DNA of 64,000 nt from assembly GCF_001592085.1 (NCBI RefSeq), contig NZ_BCWD01000001.1:62001-126000 (forward strand), given 5' to 3'. Every line of letters starts with the position of its first letter. Positions within the stretch are counted from its first letter, which is position 1. Source of the stretch: Levilactobacillus senmaizukei DSM 21775 = NBRC 103853. Its GTDB lineage: Bacteria; Bacillota; Bacilli; Lactobacillales; Lactobacillaceae. Made by a program: the position numbers and the translations under genes. Of the stretch, positions 34,064 through 43,047 are shown piece by piece. The notes beneath the pieces are model-generated. The model saw nothing but the letters and a program-made list of their open reading frames with translations, was not told the origin of the DNA and made no database searches.

Positions 34064-34195
34064 GCTTTGCCCCCGTTCTAAATCCTTTCGCCATTATACC
34101 TTTAATTATCTACAAAATAAACTGGTGGTGTTAGTTTATTCCCTGTCACTATTCATTAACTTCTTGGTTGACCATCCCGACATCTAACCCGGGTT

Positions 34196-34618
34196 TTAAG
34201 CGCGTTTCTTGCTGCGCAAAAGGACCACGATCGCCAGTATCAGGCAAGCGATGATGATCCTCTCCTGACTAAGCCCTTTACTGGGAACCATCAGTTGCGG
34301 CGGCCTGGGACGTGATGGCCCAGATTTGACGGTCACCGAAGCTATCACAGGTTCGTCTACCTGGGGTAACCGGTGGCCGTTGACTGGACGCCCAACCGCT
34401 TGAACTGACCCAACCGGATCACCAACAATGCCGGTAGCCGACTCCGGGCTCGCTCTAACGGTTAATGCGGCCTGATAATGACCATCCAGGGTCCGCCCGC
34501 CAACTGCATGAGCAACCGGAACCTGGTGACCCTGATTCAGACCAACCAACAATCCCATGGTCATTGCCACTATCGCGATCCACCGCCACCACTCCCGATG
34601 TTCCTTCACTTCCAGCAA
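34196..34618 (-). CDS. Exported protein with C-terminal anchor helix but no LPxTG
   Basis: A 140-aa protein. Residues 12-27 (WIAIVAMTMGLLVGLN) form a signal-like helix, the middle is Pro/Val/Gly-rich, and the last 30 residues hold a hydrophobic helix (IIIACLILAIVVLL) and a basic tail RSKKRA, the layout of a sortase substrate. At the sortase motif position one finds LMVPSKG instead of LPxTG. The start is uncertain (TTG at 34618 or GTG at 34609). No function recognised. Confidence 0.55.
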   Translation of the reverse strand: MLEVKEHREWWRWIAIVAMTMGLLVGLNQGHQVPVAHAVGGRTLDGHYQAALTVRASPESATGIVGDPVGSVQAVGRPVNGHRLPQVDEPVIASVTVKSGPSRPRPPQLMVPSKGLSQERIIIACLILAIVVLLRSKKRA

Positions 34619-34821
34619 ACTCGCTCTTCCTTCCCTATGGCACCGTTTCTATCCGCCCACTAACCCCCGAATTCCTGCCAGCTTCCCTATATATAATTTA
34701 CACCATTTACTTATTTTTACCGTCAGTATATCACAGGACCGCTAGCGGACGAAGCCTAATGCTTACAACTAATTTCATTATGGGGTTGTCTTTGCATGAA
34801 AACGGGCTTTCATTGAGCCAA

Positions 34822-34855
34822 AACAAAAAGATGGTCGCGATTGGGCGACCATCTC
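34822..34855 (-). terminator. Terminator of the LPQTG adhesin gene
   Basis: AGATGGTCGCC pairs with GCGACCATCT (minus strand), then TTTTGTTT. Confidence 0.8.
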
Positions 34856-34884
34856 TCTACTTAAGATTCAACTCGCTGGACGTT

Positions 34885-36591
34885 CTAATGATGCTTACGC
34901 TTCCAGTCGTACCATAAGCCACTGGCAACCGCCACTAAGGCTAAAGCGGCAATCCAGTAGGAGACGGTGTTGGAACGACGTTCACCAGTTTGTGGTAAGG
35001 TCGAGCCGACATAGCCATTGCCGGAACCACTAGCGACTGGGTAACCGTAACCATTATTCCCGCTACTGCTACCTGCGTAGCCATTGTTACCAGTTACGTA
35101 ACCACCGGCACCGCCGTTAGCTGCACCTGATCCACTTCCCGGCTTGTAAGTCGTTGATGGATGTGTTGGTGTTGTGGTTCCTGGTGTTTCTGGATGCGTT
35201 GGCGTCGTCGTTCCTGGATTTTCGGGGTGCGTTGGCGTCGTGGTTGGTGGCGTGGTCGTTCCTGGATTTTCAGGATGCGTTGGTGGCGTTGTGGTTCCAG
35301 GGTTACCAGGATTCGTTGGTGGCGTGGTCGTCCCTGGGTTTTCTGGTTCCTCTGGATTTTCAGGGTTCTCTGGCCCGCCAGGATAGGTGACACTTGGCGC
35401 TTCTTCTTCGTCAAATGCGTTCACCGTGACGGCACTGGTCTGACCGACCGCAATCGTAAATGGAATTGGTTCAGTCGATAGCTCGTAACCTTCTGGTGCT
35501 TTCGTTTCAACAAACGTGTAGCTCCCAGCAGCTAAGTCCTTCACTCGCAATTCACCATTACTCTCAGTTGATAAGCCGCTCATGATGACGTCATTGTTGG
35601 CATCCCGAATTTCATATTCAGCACCCGCCAATGACATCCCCGTGGACTTGTCCATTTTAGTTAAGATAACTTCTCCCAAGTCTTGGTCATTCGTTCCGTT
35701 ACCAGTCCCGGAACCGCCCCAAGCAATTTGAGAATCGACCGTTTTACCATTCAGACTCGCGCTGTTTTTCCAAGTCCCACTGGCAGCACCATTCAAATCT
35801 GGTACCGTATTGTAAGTCATGTTAACAGCGGTCGTGACGTCGGTAAAACCAAATGTCAAAACGTTCCCACTTTGAGATACCGTTGGTGTCGTGCTACCAC
35901 TCGTGCTAAAGTGGCCGGCTGAGTCATATGACCCAGTCGAGGCAATGACACTGCCTGGAACAAAAGTTTGGTTAGGCCCCAAGGTATCCGTGACGGTCAC
36001 ATTCCCCAAGTTAATTCCCTTAGGGTTAAAGGCGACATTCCAAGTTAACTTCGTTGGAACACCGTTGGCGTCTTTCTCTGATATCCAGCCAACTTTGTTC
36101 AATCCCCATTCCATGTTCACATCAGAACTAGTATTGGACCCACGAACGTAGAAGGACAGGGTCCCCTTACGATTCGTAGTTTGCGAGGTTAAGACATCAT
36201 TGAAAGTAATCGTTCCTGTCGTTTCTCCAGCCTTAATACTGAAGGTCCCGACAACAACCCCCAAATCATTCACCAAGGGAATGTTCAGATCGTGCTTCGC
36301 TTGAGCGCTATTTGGTAGTTCAACAACTGCCGTGTCTCCCGCCTTAATGGTGGTCCCATTCGGAATTGACCAATCATAAGCGACGGAATAGTTCGTCCAC
36401 CAACTTAGATCACCATTGTCCGGAACGGAGTTACCATTAATATCCAAAACCGTGGCATCTCCAGCGGTCAATCCCGATGTCGGGATTTCCGCGGCGTGCG
36501 CAGTCACTGTTCCAAACGTGCCGCTGCCAACGAGGAAGACGGTCAGCGCCATGAGAACACTTACAATGACTGCATAGATCTTCCTGTGCAT
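34885..36591 (-). CDS. LPQTG-anchored surface adhesin, collagen-binding type
   Basis: A 568-aa cell-wall protein. Signal peptide: residues 1-33 (AHA end). The N-terminal region (about 40-295) has the Ig-like adhesin fold of Cna/SdrG-type proteins (DLSWWTNYSVAYDWSIPNG, GTITFNDVL, KVGWISEKD). A SpaA/Cna-B domain follows at about 305-395 (GEVILTKMDKSTGMSLAGAEYEIRD ... FVETKAPEGYELS). Then a Pro/Thr repeat stalk (about 404-482), a Gly/Asn/Ser-rich linker, LPQTGE (about 532), a transmembrane helix and KRKHH tail. Sortase A would link it to peptidoglycan. Start ATG behind GGAGGG. Confidence 0.9.
   Translation of the reverse strand: MHRKIYAVIVSVLMALTVFLVGSGTFGTVTAHAAEIPTSGLTAGDATVLDINGNSVPDNGDLSWWTNYSVAYDWSIPNGTTIKAGDTAVVELPNSAQAKHDLNIPLVNDLGVVVGTFSIKAGETTGTITFNDVLTSQTTNRKGTLSFYVRGSNTSSDVNMEWGLNKVGWISEKDANGVPTKLTWNVAFNPKGINLGNVTVTDTLGPNQTFVPGSVIASTGSYDSAGHFSTSGSTTPTVSQSGNVLTFGFTDVTTAVNMTYNTVPDLNGAASGTWKNSASLNGKTVDSQIAWGGSGTGNGTNDQDLGEVILTKMDKSTGMSLAGAEYEIRDANNDVIMSGLSTESNGELRVKDLAAGSYTFVETKAPEGYELSTEPIPFTIAVGQTSAVTVNAFDEEEAPSVTYPGGPENPENPEEPENPGTTTPPTNPGNPGTTTPPTHPENPGTTTPPTTTPTHPENPGTTTPTHPETPGTTTPTHPSTTYKPGSGSGAANGGAGGYVTGNNGYAGSSSGNNGYGYPVASGSGNGYVGSTLPQTGERRSNTVSYWIAALALVAVASGLWYDWKRKHH
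35146..35382 (-). repeat. Tandem Pro/Thr-rich stalk repeats
   Basis: In-frame repeats of the type PENPGTTTPPTH, PENPGTTTPTH and PETPGTTTPTH occur six or seven times. At DNA level this is a tandem array of about 30-36-base units, prone to length change by slippage. Confidence 0.85.
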
Positions 36592-36857
36592 TCTAATTCC
36601 CTCCAATCACTTAAACCTGTGTAACTGGCTAAAATATTCCTAACAAGCTCTACCTATAAATCCTTTCAAGCTGTCAAAAATCTATCCTCTGATAACTTTG
36701 GTTATACTATAATCTCCTCACAGCCCAAGCGTTCGACCCCTGTCTGAAAATCGACTCTAGATAAACCATCATCCCCTAACTTAAAATTAAAATTGTAATG
36801 CGGTTGACCAACCACACCAATCGCTATCCACTAATGCCGGGGCCAAGCATTTTAGAC

Positions 36858-36892
36858 GACAAAAAGCTCGCAACAACTATCGTTGCGAGCTT
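36858..36892 (-). terminator. Terminator of the reductase/MFS transcript
   Basis: GCTCGCAACGATA pairs with TTGTTGCGAGC (minus strand), then TTTTTG. Confidence 0.8.
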
Positions 36893-36906
36893 CAATCACT
36901 CAGTCT

Positions 36907-37749
36907 TTAATCGAATTCTTCATACTCGTTGGGGTCCTGATTATCGATGCGACCATCCGGCTTGCTCAGCGCGGTAATTGCCGCAATTTCATCCGGGGTC
37001 AACTCGAAATCAAACAGATCTAGGTTGGCTCGTTGGTGATCCAAGTGCCGCGCCTTAGGAATCGGAACCACCCCGCGTTCGGCATGCCAGCGCAAAATAA
37101 TTTGCCCAACGTTCTTCCCATACTTGTCTGCCAGGTCCTTAATCAACGGCTCCTTTAAGGCGGCGCTACCACGACCTAAGGGACTCCAGGCTCCCGTGAC
37201 AATCCCGCGTTTGCGGTCTGCAGCAAGCATGCTCTCCTGCGCCCAGTAAGGATGCACTTCCAGCTGATTAACCGCTGGCGTCACGCCGGTCTCAGTGATC
37301 AACCGGTCCAGGTGTTCCGGCTCAAAGTTAGAAACGCCGATTGACCGAATCAAACCGCGCTGCTGGGCATCAATCATGGCCTGCCAAGCCTCCACATAGT
37401 GGTCCCGTTTAGGCAACGGCCAGTGAATCAGAAACAAATCAAAGTAGTCGAGACCCATCCGGTACAGCGACTCTTGAATCGCCATCGTGGCATCCGCGTA
37501 CCGCTGATATTTCCCCGGTAGCTTGGACGTCACAAACAGCTTTGCTCGGGCCACACCACTGCGACGAATAGCTGCGCCCACGGCCCCTTCATTATCATAG
37601 TTGGTCGCCGTATCAAGACTGCGGTAGCCATCACCGATGGCCGCCACGATCTGGTTAACCCCCTGGCCACCCCGGACACCAAACGTACCCAGACCAACCG
37701 ATGGCATCTGAAAGCCATCATTTAACGTTACAACTGGCCTATTTTTCAT
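36907..37749 (-). CDS. Aldo/keto reductase (2,5-diketogluconate reductase type)
   Basis: A 280-aa NADPH-dependent oxidoreductase. Motifs: Asp/Tyr in SLDTATNYDNEGAVGAAIR (about 44-60), Lys in FVTSKLPG (about 72-79), His in LFLIHWPLP (about 105-113), GVSNFEPEHL and the cofactor loop VVPIPKARHLDHQRANL. Family members reduce methylglyoxal, diketogluconate and similar carbonyls. It follows the MFS gene by 61 bp. Confidence 0.9.
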   Translation of the reverse strand: MKNRPVVTLNDGFQMPSVGLGTFGVRGGQGVNQIVAAIGDGYRSLDTATNYDNEGAVGAAIRRSGVARAKLFVTSKLPGKYQRYADATMAIQESLYRMGLDYFDLFLIHWPLPKRDHYVEAWQAMIDAQQRGLIRSIGVSNFEPEHLDRLITETGVTPAVNQLEVHPYWAQESMLAADRKRGIVTGAWSPLGRGSAALKEPLIKDLADKYGKNVGQIILRWHAERGVVPIPKARHLDHQRANLDLFDFELTPDEIAAITALSKPDGRIDNQDPNEYEEFD

Positions 37750-37810
37750 CCTGAATAACCTCCATTAAAAGTCATACAAGTAGCGTAACGCTATCGGCAA
37801 ACGATGAAAA

Positions 37811-38995
37811 CTATTTCGCCTGTGCTTGCCGCCGATGATCGCGAATGACTCGGTTCAAGATCAGTGCCAGTACCAACGAGATGGCCGCATAGGCCGCGGC
37901 CCCCCAACTGATATGGTTCAACCCCACTGTGCCTAACATGCCGGACGCCGTGGCCGATCCCAAGGAAATCCCAAAATTAAAGAAGATCGAGTTCAACGAG
38001 GAAGCTAGTACCGCCGACTGCGGGTACTCCTCCTCGGCAATGTTTAAGAAGTGAATTTGAATCGGTGAGTTCAACAGCGTCACTATTAGACTCATGATGA
38101 GCAGGACGGCTAGCCCGGCCCACTTAAGGTGCAACGCCCAGGGCAGGATGAAGAGCAGGACCATGTCGGCCACGTAGAAGCGGGGCATAATCCGCAACCC
38201 ATTGCGCTCCGCCAGCATCCCCGAAAACCGATTACTCATGATGCTCATGATCCCAATCAGGAACAGCAGCCAGTTCAAACTAGCCGTACTGAAACCCAAC
38301 GCATTAGTTAACAATGGCCGAATGTAGGTATAGTAAGCGTACATGGTCGCCGCGGTGAAGAGCACCAGGGCGATTCCCACATAAATACGTCGGTCCTTCA
38401 ACAAAACCAGCTGGTTCTTGATGCTCCCCTGAACCTGTTCTACCTCACGAGGTAGTAACCACCCGAGTAAGACGCAGGTGATGGCGCTGATCACGGAAAT
38501 CAGATAAAAGGCATCGTGCCAGCTGTAACTGGTACTAATGGCCGTCCCAATGGGTACCCCGAAAACCGAAGCAATACTGAAGCCCGCGAAGATCCAAGAC
38601 ACCAGGTTCGCCCGCTTCTCACGCGGCGCAATCGTACTGGCAAAGGTCATGATTAGGGAAATAATGGCGCCGGCCACCATCGCCGTCATCATCCGCGACA
38701 GCAGTAAGACCGGATAGTTCATGGCCAAGCCACTTAGCGTGTTACCGACCAGGAAGATTCCCATTAAGACCATCAGCGTCTTATAGCGGCTGAAACGATT
38801 GGTTAAGATCGTAATAAATGGCGTACTGACGGCATACACCGTGGCAAAGATCGTCACCAAATAGCCCACGGTTGCTACCGGAATGCGATACTCCTTGGCA
38901 ATATCCGAGAGAACCCCGACCACGATAAATTCATTACACCCCAACATAAACGCCACTAGCACAAAAACAATGGCCTGCCACCGATACCTATTCAC
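37811..38995 (-). CDS. MFS transporter (DHA1-type exporter)
   Basis: A 394-aa membrane protein with 12 hydrophobic segments. N-terminal MLGCNEFIVVGVLSDIAKEYRIPVATVGYLVTIFATVYAVSTPF is typical of AraJ/sugar-efflux and drug-efflux DHA1 members. The loop 2-3 motif appears as NRFSRYKTLM. The start is GTG with GGAGG. Substrate unknown. Confidence 0.85.
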   Translation of the reverse strand: MNRYRWQAIVFVLVAFMLGCNEFIVVGVLSDIAKEYRIPVATVGYLVTIFATVYAVSTPFITILTNRFSRYKTLMVLMGIFLVGNTLSGLAMNYPVLLLSRMMTAMVAGAIISLIMTFASTIAPREKRANLVSWIFAGFSIASVFGVPIGTAISTSYSWHDAFYLISVISAITCVLLGWLLPREVEQVQGSIKNQLVLLKDRRIYVGIALVLFTAATMYAYYTYIRPLLTNALGFSTASLNWLLFLIGIMSIMSNRFSGMLAERNGLRIMPRFYVADMVLLFILPWALHLKWAGLAVLLIMSLIVTLLNSPIQIHFLNIAEEEYPQSAVLASSLNSIFFNFGISLGSATASGMLGTVGLNHISWGAAAYAAISLVLALILNRVIRDHRRQAQAK

Positions 38996-39091
38996 AACGA
39001 TTCCTCCGTCTTCATTTTGATTTCTAATTACCAGACTACACTATCCACCGCCAAATTATTAGGGGAACGGCCTAAGAAAATTGTTTTCACC

Positions 39092-39122
39092 AAAAAAGAG
39101 CCCGGGGCTTGGCCCCAGGCTC
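39092..39122 (-). terminator. Terminator of the ABC-TetR operon
   Basis: GAGCCTGGGGCC pairs with GGCCCCGGGCTC-type arms on the minus strand, then TTTTTTGG. Confidence 0.8.
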
Positions 39123-39129
39123 CTAACTT

Positions 39130-39768
39130 CTATTGGCTGATTGTGCGAATGATTTGTGCCGTGATGTTCCGTAGGTCAGTCGCTTCGTCGCCGACCCATC
39201 CCGGTGCATAGCGCCGCTGAATGGTATAGGTAATCAGCTGCCCGCCAATGACCCGCAGGATCGCGGCCGAATCAATGTCATCCCGCAACTCCCCGGTCCG
39301 CTGAAAGTTCCCCATCAGTTCACTCAAAAAGTTATAATCGTTCGTTGCAATGAGTTGGTGCAGGAGTTCCCGAATTTCCTGATTCGTCATCATTTCCATG
39401 ACTAGAATCTTAACCACTTCGGCATTTTTGCTAATGAAGGCATAGCGATCCGTCACAATGAAGTGAATGAGGTCGGGAAGTGTCTCACACTTGCTCATCC
39501 CCAGGAAGAACTCATCCCGGTATTCGGGAAACAGGTGCTGCATGACCGGTTTGACGATGGCTAACAACAGGTCTTGTTTGGTATGGAAGTACTTAAAGAT
39601 CGTTGCCTGACTGATGCCTGCGTGCTCGGCAATCTGGCTAGTTGAGGTCCCATCAAACCCCGTCTCGGCGAAGAGTTCCATCGCGGCCACCAACGCGGCC
39701 TTCTTACCCTTGGGCATCTGTTCGTGTTCTAGCCATTCGCGGTAACTCTTGAAAATACTTGGCTCCAC
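39130..39768 (-). CDS. TetR/AcrR-family regulator of the adjacent ABC exporter
   Basis: A 212-aa repressor. The HTH is MPKGKKAALVAAMELFAETGFDGTSTSQIAEHAGISQATIFKYFHTKQDLL (about 18-70), with a helical ligand-binding domain after it. GTG start with AAAGGG 8 bases upstream. It is the third gene of the ABC operon, 75 bp after the permease, and an 18-bp perfect palindrome lies over the operon promoter, so it probably represses its own operon until a drug or peptide is bound. Confidence 0.88.
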   Translation of the reverse strand: MEPSIFKSYREWLEHEQMPKGKKAALVAAMELFAETGFDGTSTSQIAEHAGISQATIFKYFHTKQDLLLAIVKPVMQHLFPEYRDEFFLGMSKCETLPDLIHFIVTDRYAFISKNAEVVKILVMEMMTNQEIRELLHQLIATNDYNFLSELMGNFQRTGELRDDIDSAAILRVIGGQLITYTIQRRYAPGWVGDEATDLRNITAQIIRTISQ

Positions 39769-39842
39769 GCCACTCACCCTTTCATTTCACATTCATTAAA
39801 CCATTATACGCGATCCGGATTCTGGTTGTGATTATTTTCTAG

Positions 39843-41045
39843 TTAAACTTTCCGGTACCGCCGTAAGCCGACGATGTTCAAAACCGTTAACACTAGCAGA
39901 AAACCTAACAGAACCAAGATGTTACCACCCTCATCCATTAGTGACGATCCCTTCATGATGATGTCGTTAACGGCATCACCGGAGTATTTCAAGGGAACGA
40001 TGTAAGAAATATCCTTGACCCAAGCGGCCATGGAATCCAACGGAATAATCCCGGAGAAGAAAATTTGCGGCACGACAACCAGTGGGATGAATTGCATCAT
40101 TTGAAATTCAGAGTTGGCAAATGTGGATAGCAAAATCCCGAAGGCCAGGGCAACCAAGGCCAGGATCAGGTTCATGACCACCACGCTCCACATGCTCCCA
40201 ACCACTTCGATACCCAGTAACCACACGGTAACCAAGACGATCACAATCGTCTGGATAACGGCCAGAATGCCATAACTCAACATGTAACCATAGACAATGG
40301 AAGACCGCCTAACGGGCGTTGCCAAGAGCCGCTCCAGGGTCCCGGTTGTCCGTTCCTTCAACAGGGCCATCCCTGAGATCAGGAAGACGAAGAAGAAAAC
40401 GAAAAAGCCCATCAGGATCGGTAACATCTTAGCAAAGTAGCCGGTATCCTGGTCACCATAGACATAGTGATTGGTAATCTTGGGCGCCTGTGGACTGGGT
40501 TGCTTGGTGGCGTTCGTCGCTGACGTTGCCTTGGCTGCCGCGGCGTTACCGGTCGCAGCGGTCGCGGCACCGGCGACCGCCTGTTGCTTTTGCATGGCCT
40601 GAAGCTGTGCTTGTAACTTCAGAGTAGTCTTGGTACTCTGCTTCAGGGCCGCCTTCAACTGGTCGGTACTCGTCGTGGTCAAGGCATTCTTGAAGGCCAT
40701 CTTGACGGCAGCCGTCTTGGTAGAGTCCGTGTTGGCATAGGTCAGGCTGTAAGTATTGCCATGCTGCCTAATCATGGCATCAATCTTGTCATCTTCCAAA
40801 GCCTTGGCGGCGGCGTGCTCGGTCTCGTAGGCCTGCACATCAACGTGCTTGAGGTCCGCCATTTCCTGATTCAACTTGTGGGTCACGGAAACCGTTCCGA
40901 CACTGACATCCGTCGTGGAGTTGGTGTTAAAGATCACGCTCATTAACAACATAATTAAAATTGGAGCCAAAAACATCAGCGCCAACGTCCGTTTATCTCT
41001 GAAGAGTTCCTTCAAGACCCGGTTCATAATCGCAATTGTCCGCAT
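39843..41045 (-). CDS. ABC-2 type exporter permease
   Basis: A 400-aa membrane protein of the ABC-2 (YhfL/NatB-like) type: one N-terminal helix (LALMFLAPILIMLLMSVIF), a large extracellular Ala/Gln/Lys-rich domain (about 45-215) and five C-terminal helices with GTLERLLATPVRRSSIVYGYMLSYGILAV and the FSGIIPLDSMAAWVKDISYIVPLKYS signature. It forms the transport path with the ATPase encoded just upstream, with one shared base between the genes. Likely cargo: drugs, toxins or peptides. Confidence 0.88.
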   Translation of the reverse strand: MRTIAIMNRVLKELFRDKRTLALMFLAPILIMLLMSVIFNTNSTTDVSVGTVSVTHKLNQEMADLKHVDVQAYETEHAAAKALEDDKIDAMIRQHGNTYSLTYANTDSTKTAAVKMAFKNALTTTSTDQLKAALKQSTKTTLKLQAQLQAMQKQQAVAGAATAATGNAAAAKATSATNATKQPSPQAPKITNHYVYGDQDTGYFAKMLPILMGFFVFFFVFLISGMALLKERTTGTLERLLATPVRRSSIVYGYMLSYGILAVIQTIVIVLVTVWLLGIEVVGSMWSVVVMNLILALVALAFGILLSTFANSEFQMMQFIPLVVVPQIFFSGIIPLDSMAAWVKDISYIVPLKYSGDAVNDIIMKGSSLMDEGGNILVLLGFLLVLTVLNIVGLRRYRKV

Positions 41046-41767
41046 TATTCCACACCCTCCGCCTTTAGGAAGACGTCTTCAATCGTGTCAACCTCGTATT
41101 GTTGTTTGAGCACTGTCGGTTGGTCAAAGGCCATCACTTCGCCATCCAGCAATAAAGCAACGCGATCGGTCAATTCCGCTTCATCCATCACATGCGTCGT
41201 GATCAGGATGCTTCGTCCCTGATCTCGAAGACGCTTCAGTTCCGTCCAAATCTGACGCCGCAATGCGGGGTCTATCCCAACGGTTGGTTCATCTAAGATG
41301 AGCAGTTCCGGACTACCTAACAGGGCAATCGCAAGTGAGAGGCGACGCATCATCCCACCAGAATAGCCGGCCACTCGCTTGCCCAAATCGGCGGTCAGAT
41401 CAACCACCGCGGCCGCGTGTTTGACCTCGCCCGCCATGTCGTTTGACTTAATTCCCTTCATTTCACCAAAAAACTTCAAATTTTCCTGGCCGGTGAGGTC
41501 CGTATATAACGCGTCTGTTTGGGCCATGTAACCCATTCGACCCAACAATAAGCGATTAGGCATCGTGGTATCGAAGACCTTGGCGGAACCCCCACTGGCC
41601 ACTTCCATTCCCAGGGCCACCTTGATCACCGTCGACTTGCCGGCACCGGAAGGCCCGATCAGGCCAACAATTTCACCCTGGTTCACCGTTAAATTGATAT
41701 CCTTCAAGACCATCTGCTGACCAAATTTTTTAGCTAGATGTGTTAAATCAATGATTGCCCGCGCCAT
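41045..41767 (-). CDS. ABC exporter ATP-binding protein
   Basis: A 240-aa ATPase. Walker A GPSGAGKST (about 38-46), Q-loop region GYMAQTDALY, signature YSGGMMRRLSLAIALLG, Walker B LLILDEPTVGIDP and H-loop LITTHVMDEA are all present. It is the CcmA/drug-export subfamily, working with the ABC-2 permease. First gene of a TetR-controlled operon. Confidence 0.93.
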   Translation of the reverse strand: MARAIIDLTHLAKKFGQQMVLKDINLTVNQGEIVGLIGPSGAGKSTVIKVALGMEVASGGSAKVFDTTMPNRLLLGRMGYMAQTDALYTDLTGQENLKFFGEMKGIKSNDMAGEVKHAAAVVDLTADLGKRVAGYSGGMMRRLSLAIALLGSPELLILDEPTVGIDPALRRQIWTELKRLRDQGRSILITTHVMDEAELTDRVALLLDGEVMAFDQPTVLKQQYEVDTIEDVFLKAEGVE

Positions 41768-41799
41768 AATATTGCCTCCCAGAAATTCAAGTTTAAAAT

Positions 41800-41860
41800 G
41801 GTGAGTGATTACTTACTTACCAGATAAGGTGAGTATATACTCACCCTGTTTTCTTGTCAA
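41800..41860 (-). promoter_or_regulatory. Promoter and TetR operator of the ABC operon
   Basis: TTGACA (41855-41860) and TATACT (41832-41837) on the minus strand have 17-base spacing. The perfect palindrome GGTGAGTATATACTCACC (41828-41845) covers the -10, and a second, imperfect pair of half-sites (GGTGAGT ... ACTTACC, 41800-41821) lies just downstream. Confidence 0.85.
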
Positions 41861-41960
41861 TCATCCATCCCCTCTTTTGTAACCCGTCGCAAGCGAATCT
41901 AGCCTTGATGGACTGATCGTAGCAAAAAGGCCCGTCGACTTCCGCCGATGGGCCCATGAT

Positions 41961-42119
41961 TTATGTCATTAAGCTTAAGGTCACCAATTTATAATGATCA
42001 TTTTCTTTGACCTTCTTGGTCTTAGACTTACCGTTAATCGACTGGTAGACCTCGACCTGCTCCGCCACCTTTTGAACCTTCGTCACGACCAACTTCGTTT
42101 GGGGATTCAAATGATAAGT
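41961..42119 (-). pseudogene. C-terminal fragment of a secreted-type protein
   Basis: A 53-codon open frame with no acceptable start (a stop lies just upstream) encodes a basic Val/Lys/Tyr-rich tail (VYQSINGKSKTKKVKEN, HYKLVTLSL) that resembles the ends of exported Lactobacillus surface proteins. No ribosome site is visible. It looks like the remnant of a deleted gene, next to another secreted-protein gene. Confidence 0.4.
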
Positions 42120-42182
42120 TTAGCATAATCGCATTGCCACTGAACCATTCACCCGCAAAACGTTCGGACCGATTCAAATAAA

Positions 42183-42719
42183 TTAGTAGTACCGTTCACC
42201 CTTGAAATGACGGTTGCCGAGCTGCTTGGCGACGACCTTACTCCGATAGTAATGCGCATCCGTCCAAACACCGGCACCGCCCGCTTGACTCAACACTTGA
42301 TGTTGCTGGCCACTCACCGATTTTGACATGACCTTATAGAAATCACCGGCACCCATGATCTGGTTCCAGCCCCGGACATTTACCCAGGTCGCCTGCCGCG
42401 CGGTCACGTTAACGGCAGTACTCCATGACGGATGTTGCTTGAGCTTGGTCGTTGTCAGCTTGTGGGCATGCAGGTAAGCCACATACTTGGTCGCGACGCC
42501 ATTGAAATAGCTCAAACCACCGACCCGCTTGGCACCAAACGTCACGGTATCATAGTGCCCCCGACTGTAATGATACCAAGTGTGCCGATAGGCCTTGGGA
42601 AACGTCTTCATGGTTGACTTGCTCGCGGCCGATGCCGTGACTGGCTCCGTCACCAGGGCACCACCCAAGCCTAGTCCTAAAGCCAAGAGCCCCATTATAC
42701 TTACCAATCTTTTAAACAT
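42183..42719 (-). CDS. Secreted protein of unknown function
   Basis: A 178-aa protein with a clear signal peptide (MFKRLVSIMGLLALGLGLGG, cleavage near ASA about 32). The mature part is rich in His, Tyr, Trp and Lys (KTFPKAYRHTWYHYSRGHYD), the pattern of small exported proteins of lactobacilli. No enzyme motif seen. It starts with ATG behind GGAGG. Confidence 0.65.
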   Translation of the reverse strand: MFKRLVSIMGLLALGLGLGGALVTEPVTASAASKSTMKTFPKAYRHTWYHYSRGHYDTVTFGAKRVGGLSYFNGVATKYVAYLHAHKLTTTKLKQHPSWSTAVNVTARQATWVNVRGWNQIMGAGDFYKVMSKSVSGQQHQVLSQAGGAGVWTDAHYYRSKVVAKQLGNRHFKGERYY

Positions 42720-43047
42720 CCTAACAACCTCCCCGTTGCTAAATGATGCCCTCAGTATACCCTTATTTCCGTCAACCCGCGCAGTAAATTATCGACGCCT
42801 TGGCAAAAATAATTGTACTTAATTCGCTGGCTAGCACCGGTCGGTCCGCCACATTCTTGTGAATATTCGTTCAATCATCAAACCCGCAATAATCCATTGC
42901 AATCTACCCTGGTTGAAACTAAGATTGCCCGTAATCAATGCGCACATCGCCGGGCCAGCTTCAATCAGGTATCTCTTTAGACTAAACATTTTAATGACGT
43001 CACCGTCTGACATGCTATACTGGAAAACATCGAAAGGCGGCGACAAG
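42720..43047. other. Non-coding 330 bp between divergent genes
   Basis: Contains the promoter of the DUF1697 operon (TATACT at 43016-43021 with a poor -35). A 52-codon minus-strand frame at 42831-42989 (includes WIIAGLMIERIFTRMW) has no ribosome site and is not called as a gene. Confidence 0.4.

Noticed and set aside
42831-42989. 52-codon minus-strand ORF with hydrophobic centre, upstream of the DUF1697 gene
   Set aside because: No ribosome binding site, and it lies across the divergent promoter region, so it is more likely a chance frame.
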